A stretch of 39,970 bases of DNA from Gnetum montanum (taxonomy: Eukaryota; Streptophyta; Gnetopsida; Gnetales; Gnetaceae), in assembly GCA_015680685.1 (NCBI GenBank), contig MNCI01014357.1, positions 1 to 39,970 on the forward strand, given 5' to 3'. A model generated the notes under the pieces. It worked only from the letters and a program-made list of their open reading frames with translations. It ran no database searches and was not told the DNA's origin. A program made the translations under genes and the position numbers. Below, one piece after another: positions 11,032 to 20,371 of this stretch; the first letter of the stretch is position 1; every line of letters begins with the position of its first letter.

Positions 11032-11178
11032 TGTTGGACCCAAAACACTTTGTTAATAATATTTACTCTAAATATATAGTTTAATTAGAATTTTATAACT
11101 TAGTATTACCTCCTAGAATTAAACCTATAACTTGGAGTTTCCAAATCAAGAGTTTTATCACTAATCTAACATCTCATT
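11032..11178 (-). mobile_element. tRNA-derived SINE, minus strand
   Basis: On the plus strand it starts TGTTGGACCC (tail), has TATAGTTTAATTAGAATTTT, CTAGAATTAAACCTATAAC (reverse of box B) and ends AATCTAACATCTCATTG (head). About 147 bp. No target duplication was recognised. Confidence 0.83.
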
Positions 11179-11751
11179 GTAGCTCATAGAAAAATTATAT
11201 ATTATCATCATTATAGAAGTGGTATACATCATTTTGGTACTCTTATGATCAAACCTTAGGATCATTGTAAGAATTCATGAGGGTGCTTCTAAATAAGGGC
11301 AAGGCCTAATCCTTTTCCTACTGCATAGGGTATTAGAATGAGCATAGTGGATAAGATGAGAAATTAAGAAACTGAATTGTGAAAATCAAATCATTGTAAA
11401 ATTCATTGTCAAAAAATTAAAGCTACAATAACACTTGAGAAATATAAGAACTGATTGCTTCTTCCATTATTTTTGAAGAACCTTACATTAGGTTTTTTTT
11501 TCTCACATCATAAGATAGCTCTTCTAACTACTTTTATAGAAAAAAAACTCAATTGGGAGTTAATCTCAACATGACTAAGTTAAATTCATCATAACTAGCC
11601 TCTAACTACTAGAAAAAATTTTATTTAAAAAAAAAACATTACATGATAAAAAAAATTTAATAATTTAAAAAAGTTACTAACCCAAAATTTTTTTAAAAAA
11701 AAATTATTCAAAGTAGAAGAAAACAATTTCTATAGTACATAATACTCAACA
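11179..11751 (-). mobile_element. Probable 3' LTR of a copia element, minus strand, far end undefined
   Basis: On the minus strand the sequence reads TGTTGAGTATTATG immediately after a purine tract (AAAGGAGGGAA, 11752-11763), the usual polypurine tract/LTR junction of Tork/Tar-like plant copia elements. A CTATAAAAG TATA-like motif occurs at about 11533 (minus strand). I cannot place the other end of the LTR. It could lie anywhere between 11180 and about 11400. Confidence 0.5.
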
Positions 11752-12800
11752 TTCCCTCCTTTAGTGTTGAAATTGGTCTGAGAATAGTTGAATTAGAAAC
11801 TTGAAGATCTTTCTTCTTATCATCTACTTTGCACATACCAAATATGTTTAAAAGATAGTTAATTCAATAAGCCTACAATGGTTTAGTTTGTAAGTTAGCT
11901 AATTGATCACTGCTTTGAACATGTATCAGATTAATTATGCCTTTCTTCACTTCATGCTTGATAAAGTAATATTTGATGTCAATGTGCTTGCTCTTCTTAT
12001 GAATTATGTGCTCCTTGGAAAATTGAATTTTTGTTGTATTATCCACTAACATAAAAATTGAAAGCTCAATTTCAAAACTTAACTAAGAAAAGACATTCAG
12101 CCATAGCAATAAATTCTACCTCACATGATGAGAGGCTTACACTAGTTTATTTCTTTATCTTCCAATAAATAGAATTACAACCATGAAAAATAAAGCAATC
12201 AAAAGATGACTTACAATGGTCTACATCTCCTTCCTAAAAAACATAAAACATTCTATCTCCGTTAATGAACTTAATGCCAAAATAAATTGTTTCTTTAACA
12301 TACCTCAAAAGATGCTTGAAGGCATTAAGATGTGACTACCTTGGCTCTTGCATAAACCTGGATAAAAATGAAGTTGCTTATTCCAAATCATGCTTGCTAT
12401 GACACAAAAACCTTAATGAACCAATCATACCTTTGTATAAGGAAGGATCAATCAATGGAGTATCATCTTTCCTTAAAAGCTTCATATTTTGGAGAATTGG
12501 AGTTGTAGCTATCTTGGCTTCCTCTAGCTCATACTTTTCAATGATGGCCTATGCATACTTTAACTAATGCATCTTCAAAAAATATTCTTCTTAATCAATT
12601 TAGATTCATGAAAAATATTTGTGGAATTCCAAATCCTTCATCTAAAACTCACCTTTCATATCATGCCTTAATTGCTCATTTAATTTTTCTTAGACATAGC
12701 CATAAAAATCATGTCATCAACATAGAGTGAAATAATGATGAAATCAGAACCTTTGTGTTGACTATCACTTAAGTAAGAACTTTACATCAAACTCAACTTA
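11752..12800 (-). pseudogene. Copia polyprotein remnant: reverse transcriptase C-terminal part and RNase H
   Basis: Read on the minus strand from 12800 down. IIISLYVDDMIFMA near 12735-12685 is the copia catalytic YVDDM block, with both catalytic Asp residues kept. Further down come degenerate segments matching the connection region, then an RNase H end: LVDNTTKIQFSKEHIIH followed by KSKHIDIKYYFIKHEVKKG and DQLANLQTKPL at about 12050-11870. The family consensus has DN...A..IA.NPVFHERTKHI and ...LADILTKPL. A purine tract and an LTR start follow. Many stops and frameshifts mean it encodes nothing now. The N-terminal gag, protease and integrase are absent. The junction with the next element lies at about 12800-12850. 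Confidence 0.87.
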
Positions 12801-12847
12801 ACCAATTCATTGATGGATATTCAAACTAAAAGAAGATTATAATCCAA

Positions 12848-15400
12848 ATAACCAATATTGGATTACATTTGTGATTATAGATGGCACCAAAGCAAGAACC
12901 ACAAGTAGGAGGCCTTCACAGCCCTAGGAAAAATGATCTTGTGAAGAAATTTTATAATAACAACCCTAGGAGCAAGTCACTGAAACAACCCATGCTATTA
13001 GGTCCTTTCATGAGGAGCCTGAGTTTGAAACTATTCATTAGATTTCCATATCCAAAATGGAACAATCAAGGAAGGATGATGTCCCAAGACCATGATCTAA
13101 TCTAGAGGTCATGCTCACAAAGACCTACCTAGAAAAGATTTGAAGAAAAGAAATTCAAAGCCCAATCCTTCAAGATCTGAACTTTGAACCTTTCTTGGAA
13201 TTAGCATCAAAGTAGGTTAGGAACCAACTGTAAGGATCTTATCGATGGTTCTTTCTCTTCACTAGTGAATAATGGTACATGTAAAAGACCTACCTTTTAT
13301 GGAAATGACAATGAGATATAATTGTCAAGATTTAACATTTCATCATCTTCTACTTGGCTGATGCAATTTCAAAGTCCCTTCAATTGCCAAACATTGGAGT
13401 CAAGCTAGTAGAAATTTGACATAAGAGAACCCAAATGCTAAGCAAGAATGAATCCAATGGTGCTATGGAGTGGATCGTAAGGAATATTGTATCCTAACTA
13501 AGGTGAGTGAGCTTGCTTCAAAGTCATAGCCTATCACCTCAATCTTATGGTGAGGTCAACCTTCCTTAGGCTATCTTCCTATAGATTGAGAAACATTTTA
13601 AGGAAAATGTGAAGGGTAGGAAGACACTTTTCTTTTCTACCTCATTAGAAAACTTTGCAAAAGGGAAGGCATAGCCTACTATGCTAATATTATAATCCAC
13701 AAGAATCTTGCCACATCCTAGCAAGAGATGATAAAATATATAATACTTGCAAAGCTTCAAGAAGAGGAATTACCACCTTTTTCATCACCTACAATACCAA
13801 AGAAAACTTTTTAAATGATGTCAGCTATTGAAAACTTAGGGGAACTTAGGAAATAATGATTGCAACAGCAAGACTCTGAAAATTGTGATGATTATTTTAT
13901 ATACTATCTAGCCATAAGCCACCTAAATGATATTGCCCTAACAATTAGCTAGCCAATGGATGAAATGGATCCATTGCTCTCCTGATAGAGAAACTAGACT
14001 TCTATTCACTCCAATACTAATATGCAATAAGTCACTATGTTCATTTAAGAACAAGCATTTCTCAAAATCTCTAGGAACACAACAACCTTCTCTATCATAC
14101 AAGAGGAGGAAAATGGAGTAATAGTCCTAGTCATGCCATATAAGATCTAAGAGACTATAGCAGAAGTGATAGCTAACAGAATTGGAAAAGCTCTAAGTGC
14201 CCATCTAGCATCTATCCTTGATGTTATTGTCATGAGATTAGTCCAAGTATTAGCAAGAGTAGGGAGTAGTGAAATGAGTGTAGTATAGCACAAAGATGTG
14301 CCAGAGAAATTGGTCAAATCCAAGTAACTAATTCTAGAGATCCTTGTTCTTTTGAAACATATTTTAGCTATCCAATCATAGCTTCTAAAGATAAAGGACA
14401 AGTTACTCATTACTAATGCATAACTTGATAAGGGCATCATTAGAAATCAACGATTGGAAACTGAAGTTGTAGAAATTAGAGCCTATTTATCATATCCATC
14501 CATTCTCAAGCTTAAGCATGCAAGAGATGAACCATTTTAGCAACTTCAAAAAAAAAAACTTAAAAAGGCTAAGAATGCAAAAGAAGTGACAATCTTTGAT
14601 GTGTCACTATTGGAAGCAATGATGAACTCTTCTAGCTATGAAATTTAATAGCTTTGTAAGGAAAAGATTATGCTAAACCAAGAGAATCACCACCTCCACA
14701 ATACTAAATAACAAATAGGCTAAATGGTCAAATACATTTATAAGTAGTAGTAACAACTTGCCAACATGAACCAAGATATGAGAATGCTAGTTGCTAAGAA
14801 CAAAAATCTCTTAATCAAGAAGGTTCTTGCCCATTACTAAAAGACTATTATTAATATTTTCACTTAAAAGAATAAGGCCCTATAATATGAGAAGGTGAAA
14901 AATCACTACAAGGGCTAGGTCAAAATGCTCAAGGATGTAAATGAAAAAGAATCAAATTTGCTAAAGATAAGGTGAATGAAGCCCTCTAGAAACTTCAACA
15001 AATAGGTGATATATGATAGCTTATCTTTACTGGGTTTAATGCCTACAATCTATTTAAAGACATTGTAGATTGAAGAGATGACAAAGTACATGGAGTTAGC
15101 TAATCTTTGTTATAAACACTTGGCAATGTTGCTTGTAGGGAGGCCAAGATCAAACCTAGAGAAGCAGCTAATCATCTCCTATCTTCTCCATGAGGTAGAT
15201 TTCAATCTCTACAAAGAAACAAAACAAAAGTTGGAAGTAGCTAACATGGAGCTTGAAGTTCTCAAAAGCAAGTTCTTAGATTATAGATTAGTTGTTATTA
15301 ACTTGACCAAGAGAATGAATGATTATCATGAACTATAGAATGTTGTTCATACATTCAACTTCAAATGTAAATAGTTTGCAATCTAGTTTGTTAATTTGAA
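12848..15400 (+). pseudogene. Uncharacterised extra ORF of an Athila-like element, copy A
   Basis: The longest of three related copies. Order: a start region GATTATAGATGGCACCAAAG with a readable MAPKQEP frame (12881), a middle part with KHFKEN at about 13590 and CKREGIAYYAN-like sequence after it, a hydrophobic/acidic part near 14110-14300, and a coiled-coil-like C-terminus rich in Lys, Glu and Leu (14880-15340), including MTKYMELANL and LEKQLIISYLL. Copies B and C match it block by block. The middle region, with its 'lpF.slI.kLCk..GI' pattern, resembles the plant transposon-protein domain found in env-like ORFs of Athila elements. That is recalled and weak. It lies just upstream of a polypurine region and LTR (16484), so it sits where a post-pol ORF would. 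It is disrupted by many stops, mostly TAG or TAA. Confidence 0.6.
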
Positions 15401-15476
15401 GGAGATGTTTCCAACATTGCCCTACCCATAGGATATACCAATATTAGCCCATCTAGCCAAACATTCATGGACTATT

Positions 15477-16081
15477 TGTGATACCCCATCCCTGGATGTC
15501 ATGGAAAATGTCAAATATATGATATATTAGACATTATGTGTACAAAACAAATATGCGAAATGCAAAATATAAGTTATATTTGACATTATGTATAAAGGAA
15601 ATAATAGGAAAAATGTAGAAAGAGAAAGAAAAGAATGTTTTGTTAATATGAAATAGTGTATCCAAATCATGCTCCAAGAGTGTTCCTTGGGGTTTTCTTC
15701 CTTTGGCATCTATCTCTTAGAGGCAATCCAACACTACCACCACAATTAGGCCTATAACTTGGCCAGAAGAGATAACTAGTCCACTTCTTGTCCTGCTTCA
15801 CTTGACTTTCCATGACTTGCCTATATCAGCTCTACCACCCCATGACTTGCTTGTATCAACTTTTCCCTTCCATGTTGGCACAATCTCTAACCTCGAGTAT
15901 AAATGCCTTCAGCCAAATCCCCAAAGGTTGCCTTAAGAGACATGTCTATTATTACAAGGAACCCTTTTGAATCTTAATCAAAAATACCCTTTGGGGTCTT
16001 GTTAAGATAACAATAACACTTGTTATGAAGAGACACCATCTTCATTAGTCAACAACATCATTTGGGAATGGGGATGTGACA
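15477..16081 (+). mobile_element. Solo LTR of another family, target duplication CTATT
   Basis: A 605-bp unit starting TGTGATACCCCATCCC and ending GGGAATGGGGATGTGACA, which form imperfect terminal inverted repeats of LTR type (TG...CA). A TATA box (TATAAATG) lies at about 15898. Direct 5-bp duplications CTATT flank it at 15472-15476 and 16082-16086. It lies inside the 3' internal part of the older element, so it is a younger nested insertion reduced to one LTR. Confidence 0.88.
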
Positions 16082-16086
16082 CTATT

Positions 16087-16483
16087 AATGACTTATAGGA
16101 CAAGGAACACAAGATGAATGCACTTCTAGATGCCTTCTAATTTTCTATAGTAGTAATAGTAGTAGCAAGGTAGCTTAGACCACTCTTAAAGTAAAGGACA
16201 TGATAAAGGATCCTCTACACCATAAAACTCTCCATCTCTAGGCATGGTATGAAGATGTCATCTCATTTCACTCCATCCAACCAACACTTATCAATTTTGT
16301 CAACTTGTCCAAATTCCCTTTATCTTGCACATTTTTTTATAATAATGTAAATAGTCAATAACATGGGACTTAAAGTTGTTTGTTTTTTGTATTTGGTTTA
16401 TCAATTCCATATTTTTCAAAATTTTTTAACTTGATCCTATTTTTGTTCACTTGAGAATGAGTTTTTAGTCAATTGTGGCGATA
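16087..16483 (+). mobile_element. 3' internal end of the truncated gypsy element, with decayed polypurine region
   Basis: Non-coding DNA leading into the LTR at 16484. The last 34 bases (CTTGAGAATGAG...GTGGCGATA) align with the last bases before the LTR at 27912 (CTTGAGGACAAA...GTGAGGGTA), which shows that 16484 is a 3' LTR rather than a solo LTR. The polypurine tract has decayed. Confidence 0.65.
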
Positions 16484-17356
16484 TGATGAAGTCTAACTTT
16501 GTTAGTTGTGTCAAACAGCCTCATCAACATATTCCCATTAATGCATCCTTGGATGCATTGGTGCATATAAATCAACTCTGATCCTCCATAAGCCTATATA
16601 CATGCACACACTAACCACATTTATAACATCTTTGGTCATTCTTCTAGTGAAGATTTTATAGTTTTTTTCTATAGTACTTAGTTAAATTTTTCTCTACATG
16701 CCAGCAATGTAGATTAAATTGATTATATGGAGGTTTATTTAAGTGCAAGTGGACATAAAAGTTTCTCCATGATGGAAATAAAATCAATATTTCTTCTTTC
16801 CATTGCAACACTTGGACTAGCATTGAATTTACTTACAAATATTTTACATACATTTTACTTTTCTACACTTAAGAATTTAATAGTTTTTTCCATATTAATG
16901 TGAGTGCAACCACTTTGAGCATAATATACTAATGCTTGGTAATTCTAGTAATGAATACTTGTACACCCAGTAGTAAATACTTGATAATCTAGCAGCATTA
17001 GGATAAGTTCAGGATATGTATAGAAAGTGGAAATAGGTGCTCTATGTTTAATAGCTTAGCTTACCTTTAGTTCTATTAATTAGTTAAAATTTAATATTTC
17101 AATTACTTCACCTCTTAATAATTTTAATGATAAAAATAATAAAATTATAAATAGAAATATTTTACACCTTAATCATACTTAGTCATATAGATGGAATTAA
17201 CACATGTGATGATTAGAAAGACAATGACCAATAACCTTATGTTTAACTATCTAGGATAAAAGCCACTTAAGTAGAAGGATTTGGGAATTCAATCGGATTG
17301 TGCATACATGCTTGTGATTCATATTTTTAGGCATAGGAAATACTCACCACTCATTA
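16484..17356 (+). mobile_element. 3' LTR of a truncated Athila-like element
   Basis: About 873 bp. It starts TGATGAAGTC and ends CACTCATTA (consensus CACTCATCA) and shares with the other LTRs the blocks CTAGTAATGAATACTTG, GTGATTCATATTTTTAGGCATAGG and ACTTAGTCATA. The internal end of the element lies on its left. A 5' partner is not in the window: the LTR at 9052 has its own target duplication and cannot be the mate. Confidence 0.72.
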
Positions 17357-19263
17357 TACTATATATATAAAATGATAATACATTCCTAAGCTTAAAACTC
17401 TAATGTAGTATTCATACAAAGTAATATCTTTCAAGTCCCATTGATGGTGAAGGGGCTACAACATGAGTTGAACATAGATCACAAATGTTATATAGTAGAT
17501 ATATTAATATAGTTCAAAATGAACTTCCTTAGTACATGATTCTACTAAAGTAAGTGTTAGTCAAAGCTTCTTGATATGGTATCTTAAGTGAAAATACCCA
17601 CACTCTTATTCTTACTAAGTAGTACAAAAATGCATTGGCTATAACTACATGCTTTGATGCCCAACAAGTTATCACAAACTAAAACGTTCTTAAGGTAAAA
17701 AATCAAGAATATAAGCAAGTAGCCATACATCATGGCTTACTTCATTCACATGAGGTACAACATATTCTTTAAGTTTGTGTTGTAACACAAATTTTGAATA
17801 AAAGATTATTAATCAATATATGATTTACTGCACATGCATAGATTCTCCTCTAGTTATCCAACACCTATCCTATGAATAATCTTGATTATAAATATCTTAC
17901 TATAAAGAAGAGTATAAATTAATTCCTCAATAACTTGATTCATGCATGAGAATATAGGTTTAATAACACTAGAAAGCCTATACTAGTACATGGACATGTG
18001 TTGTTATGTATTCATTTATAATTTTATACATTTGGTAACACACTGGAAAGCCTATACTAGTACATGGACATGTGTTTTCATCTATCCATGCATATTATCT
18101 AGGGAGATGATCAATTTCACAAGCATAAATTATGATTACAAAAATCTAATAAATTATGTCCAAGGACATACTAAGTGCAAAAAAAGGTGGTTTCGCAGGA
18201 AGGATTCCTAGTAGGGAGTTTACAAGTAGTTGATATTAAATTTTTCAAGTTATCTTTCTATTTTGAATGTATGTATTACATCATTTCAATTTCTAGGCAT
18301 AATACCCCATAGCCATAATAGTCTGATCGCTTCATCCTATATATCTATAATAATAATAATTCTAACTACAATCCATCATGGAAAGATTCTCCATTAAACA
18401 TTTATAACTATTTGATATTACAAGTATGAAGGGTGAATACCAACATTCAACTAATTCTCAACAAGGAACTTGTGATATAGTACATAGCAAAGTACACTAC
18501 AAAGTTAGAGTAGAGTTTTGAATCCTATCATATGATGCTGCAAGAGGTAGCTAGTAACCAAGATAGTGACTAAGTCATGATTGTAGCATATAAAAAGCTC
18601 CTTATGAACTCTATCATGGAATAGGACATCAATTCCATGGAAGCCTACCAAATACTATTAGAGTTATCTCTAGTAATACTCAACAAGTATTCTATGCGAT
18701 TAAATGTATCTATATATATGTATAAGAAAGTGAAAATCTCAAACATCAATGTAGAGGAAGATGAAGAAGATGGAAACTTTAGTATGATTATAAATAGGTA
18801 CACACTCTAGTCTCTAACACTAGAGCACATAATACTACCTCACTATGCTTAGACCTCGACATATAATACTAAGGGTAGAAGGAAAAAGTGGAAATAGAGA
18901 AATGTTCCAATAGTTATTCTATAGTTTCAAAAGTTCTTCATCCTAACTACACGAGGTAAAGACAAATAAATAAATTATCACTAGTTATAGCTATTGCTCC
19001 ATTTATGTTTTTGTGAAATGGCAACCAAGCTTGATATATCTCATGAATAAATAAAGTAAAAATTCCTTTTAATATAGATTTACATGACTAAAAACATTTC
19101 AAAGACCCTTGATGAGAAATTGAAACATGCTAGAGAAGAGACTATAATGGAGAAACTAACACCTACATCAAAATAAGATAGGGTGGAACATAGCTTTAAA
19201 GTGCTATTATGTAGCATGCTATCTAAAAGATTAGCTCTATCAATTAATCAGTACATGATAATG
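17357..19263. other. Unrecognised AT-rich region
   Basis: About 1.9 kb with no convincing gene. It contains one clear direct repeat (17972-18076). Probably the host or older-repeat DNA into which the element at 19269 inserted. Confidence 0.5.
17972..18076. repeat. 31-bp direct repeat with 74-bp period
   Basis: GAAAGCCTATACTAGTACATG with ten further identical bases (GACATGTGTT) occurs at 17972-18002 and 18046-18076. The upstream bases (TAACACT/AACACACTG) are also similar, so this is a segmental tandem duplication of about 74 bp. Confidence 0.9.
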
Positions 19264-19398
19264 AACATTGATGAGTCATTGTTGGTTGGTTGCATCAATG
19301 AGGCCTCATCAATGCAATTGACCATGTCTACAAGGCCTTGTAAATGCATCTTGACCTACGTTGACGAGGCCTCATTGACACAGTGTCTATCCATTGCC

Positions 19399-19406
19399 TA
19401 TAAATA
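19399..19406 (+). promoter_or_regulatory. TATA box of the 5' LTR
   Basis: TATAAATA in GCCTATAAATACATGCC, conserved at the same place in the 3' LTR (28010-28017) and in the solo LTR (9150-9159). It is the likely pol II promoter of the element. An AATAAA polyadenylation signal follows 180 bases later (19579-19584). Confidence 0.7.
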
Positions 19407-20066
19407 CATGCCTACCAACTGCATTTATGGAGAGTCTAGATTTCAGTAGTAGCAAAGCTCTTGCATTTTTTCTATTTGAAAGTTAAAATGTTTTCCCTAA
19501 GTGCTCACAATAGGAGTCATTGAGTGCACAAATCTTTATTTAAGCATTGTTGTACCTGAGCATGACAGTGTGTGCAGTAATAAAGATGAGCTTTCTGATA
19601 AACCTTGTAGCACTTTAGATAGATTAGCTCTTTTATTTATGCATTCAATGTTTTTAATTATTTGTTAATTATTGTCAATTATTTCACAATTATTTTCCAA
19701 CAATTGAGTTAATGAGATTATTAAGCTAAATAGATTAAATACATAAGTATGACCGCTTCGAGCGTATCATGTATTCACTTGGTAATCCCAACAATGTTAT
19801 TGCTTGGTACCCCTAGTAGCATAGTGTTTGGTCGCCTAACAATGGATACATGGGTTCAAGATGTGTATGGAAAGTGAGAATAGATGCTTATGTTAGGATT
19901 AGTTAAATGATTAGTTAATTAGTCATTTAGATTAGTTAATTAAACTCCATTTTATCTACATTTTGAGCACCCAGGGAAAACATTACACTATGATAAAAAT
20001 CGGAAGCCTTAGTTACACTTAACCATACCAACGAACATCACAAGTGTAATTGGGGGGGAAATGATT

Positions 20067-20128
20067 GACTTTAAGGTTAGATTCCCTTCCTAATGGGGAC
20101 TTTAAGGTTAGATTCCCTTCCTAATGGG
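20067..20128 (+). repeat. Perfect 31-bp tandem duplication private to the 5' LTR
   Basis: The 31-mer beginning GACTTTAAGG and ending CCTAATGGG is present twice (20067-20097, 20098-20128). The 3' LTR has a single, slightly diverged copy near 28667. It therefore arose after insertion. Confidence 0.93.
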
Positions 20129-20230
20129 CTAATGCACTAGAAATGATAAAGTCTATAGAATTTGACCAAATCATGCATGAATGTTTGTGATTTGTATGGT
20201 TGGACATAGGGGTACCTCACCACTCATCAT

Positions 20231-20248
20231 TGGCATCATTGTAGGGAA
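20231..20248 (+). promoter_or_regulatory. Decayed primer-binding site, tRNA-Asp type
   Basis: TGGCATCATTGTAGGGAA lies one base after the 5' LTR. The classical Athila/Tat site, as I recall it, is TGGCGCCGTTGCCGGGGA, complementary to tRNA-Asp. Twelve of 18 positions agree, and five of the six differences are C-to-T or G-to-A, as expected from decay of methylated cytosines. An initiator-Met site (TGGTATCAGAGC) fits less well. Confidence 0.6.
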
Positions 20249-20371
20249 CTTTGTTTGTGGAACATGCACTCTTTAGGTCTAACTGGATACCACTAATATC
20301 ATTATATGAACCTTACAGTCAATAACATTCCCACTATACATAAATTATAAAAGCACACTAAAAATTTTATT

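Larger units (their letters stand above)
19269..20229 (+). mobile_element. 5' LTR (961 bp)
   Basis: Starts TGATGAGTCATTG and ends ACCACTCATCA, giving the terminal inverted repeat TGATGAGT/ACTCATCA. It has a TATA box at 19399-19406 and an AATAAA at 19579-19584. Compared with the 3' LTR it has an extra segment near 19305-19340 and a 31-bp tandem duplication at 20067-20128. Confidence 0.9.

Noticed and set aside
11318-11345. GGGTATTAGAATGAGC considered as a copia primer-binding site (TGGTATCAGAGC)
   Set aside because: It is on the plus strand while the adjacent copia remnant reads on the minus strand, and an insertion is needed to align it.
9052-17356. The LTRs at 9052 and 16484 as the two ends of one element
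   Set aside because: The 9052 LTR has its own target duplication (CATAT) on both sides, and no primer-binding site follows it. The bases after 17356 do not match the bases before 9052.
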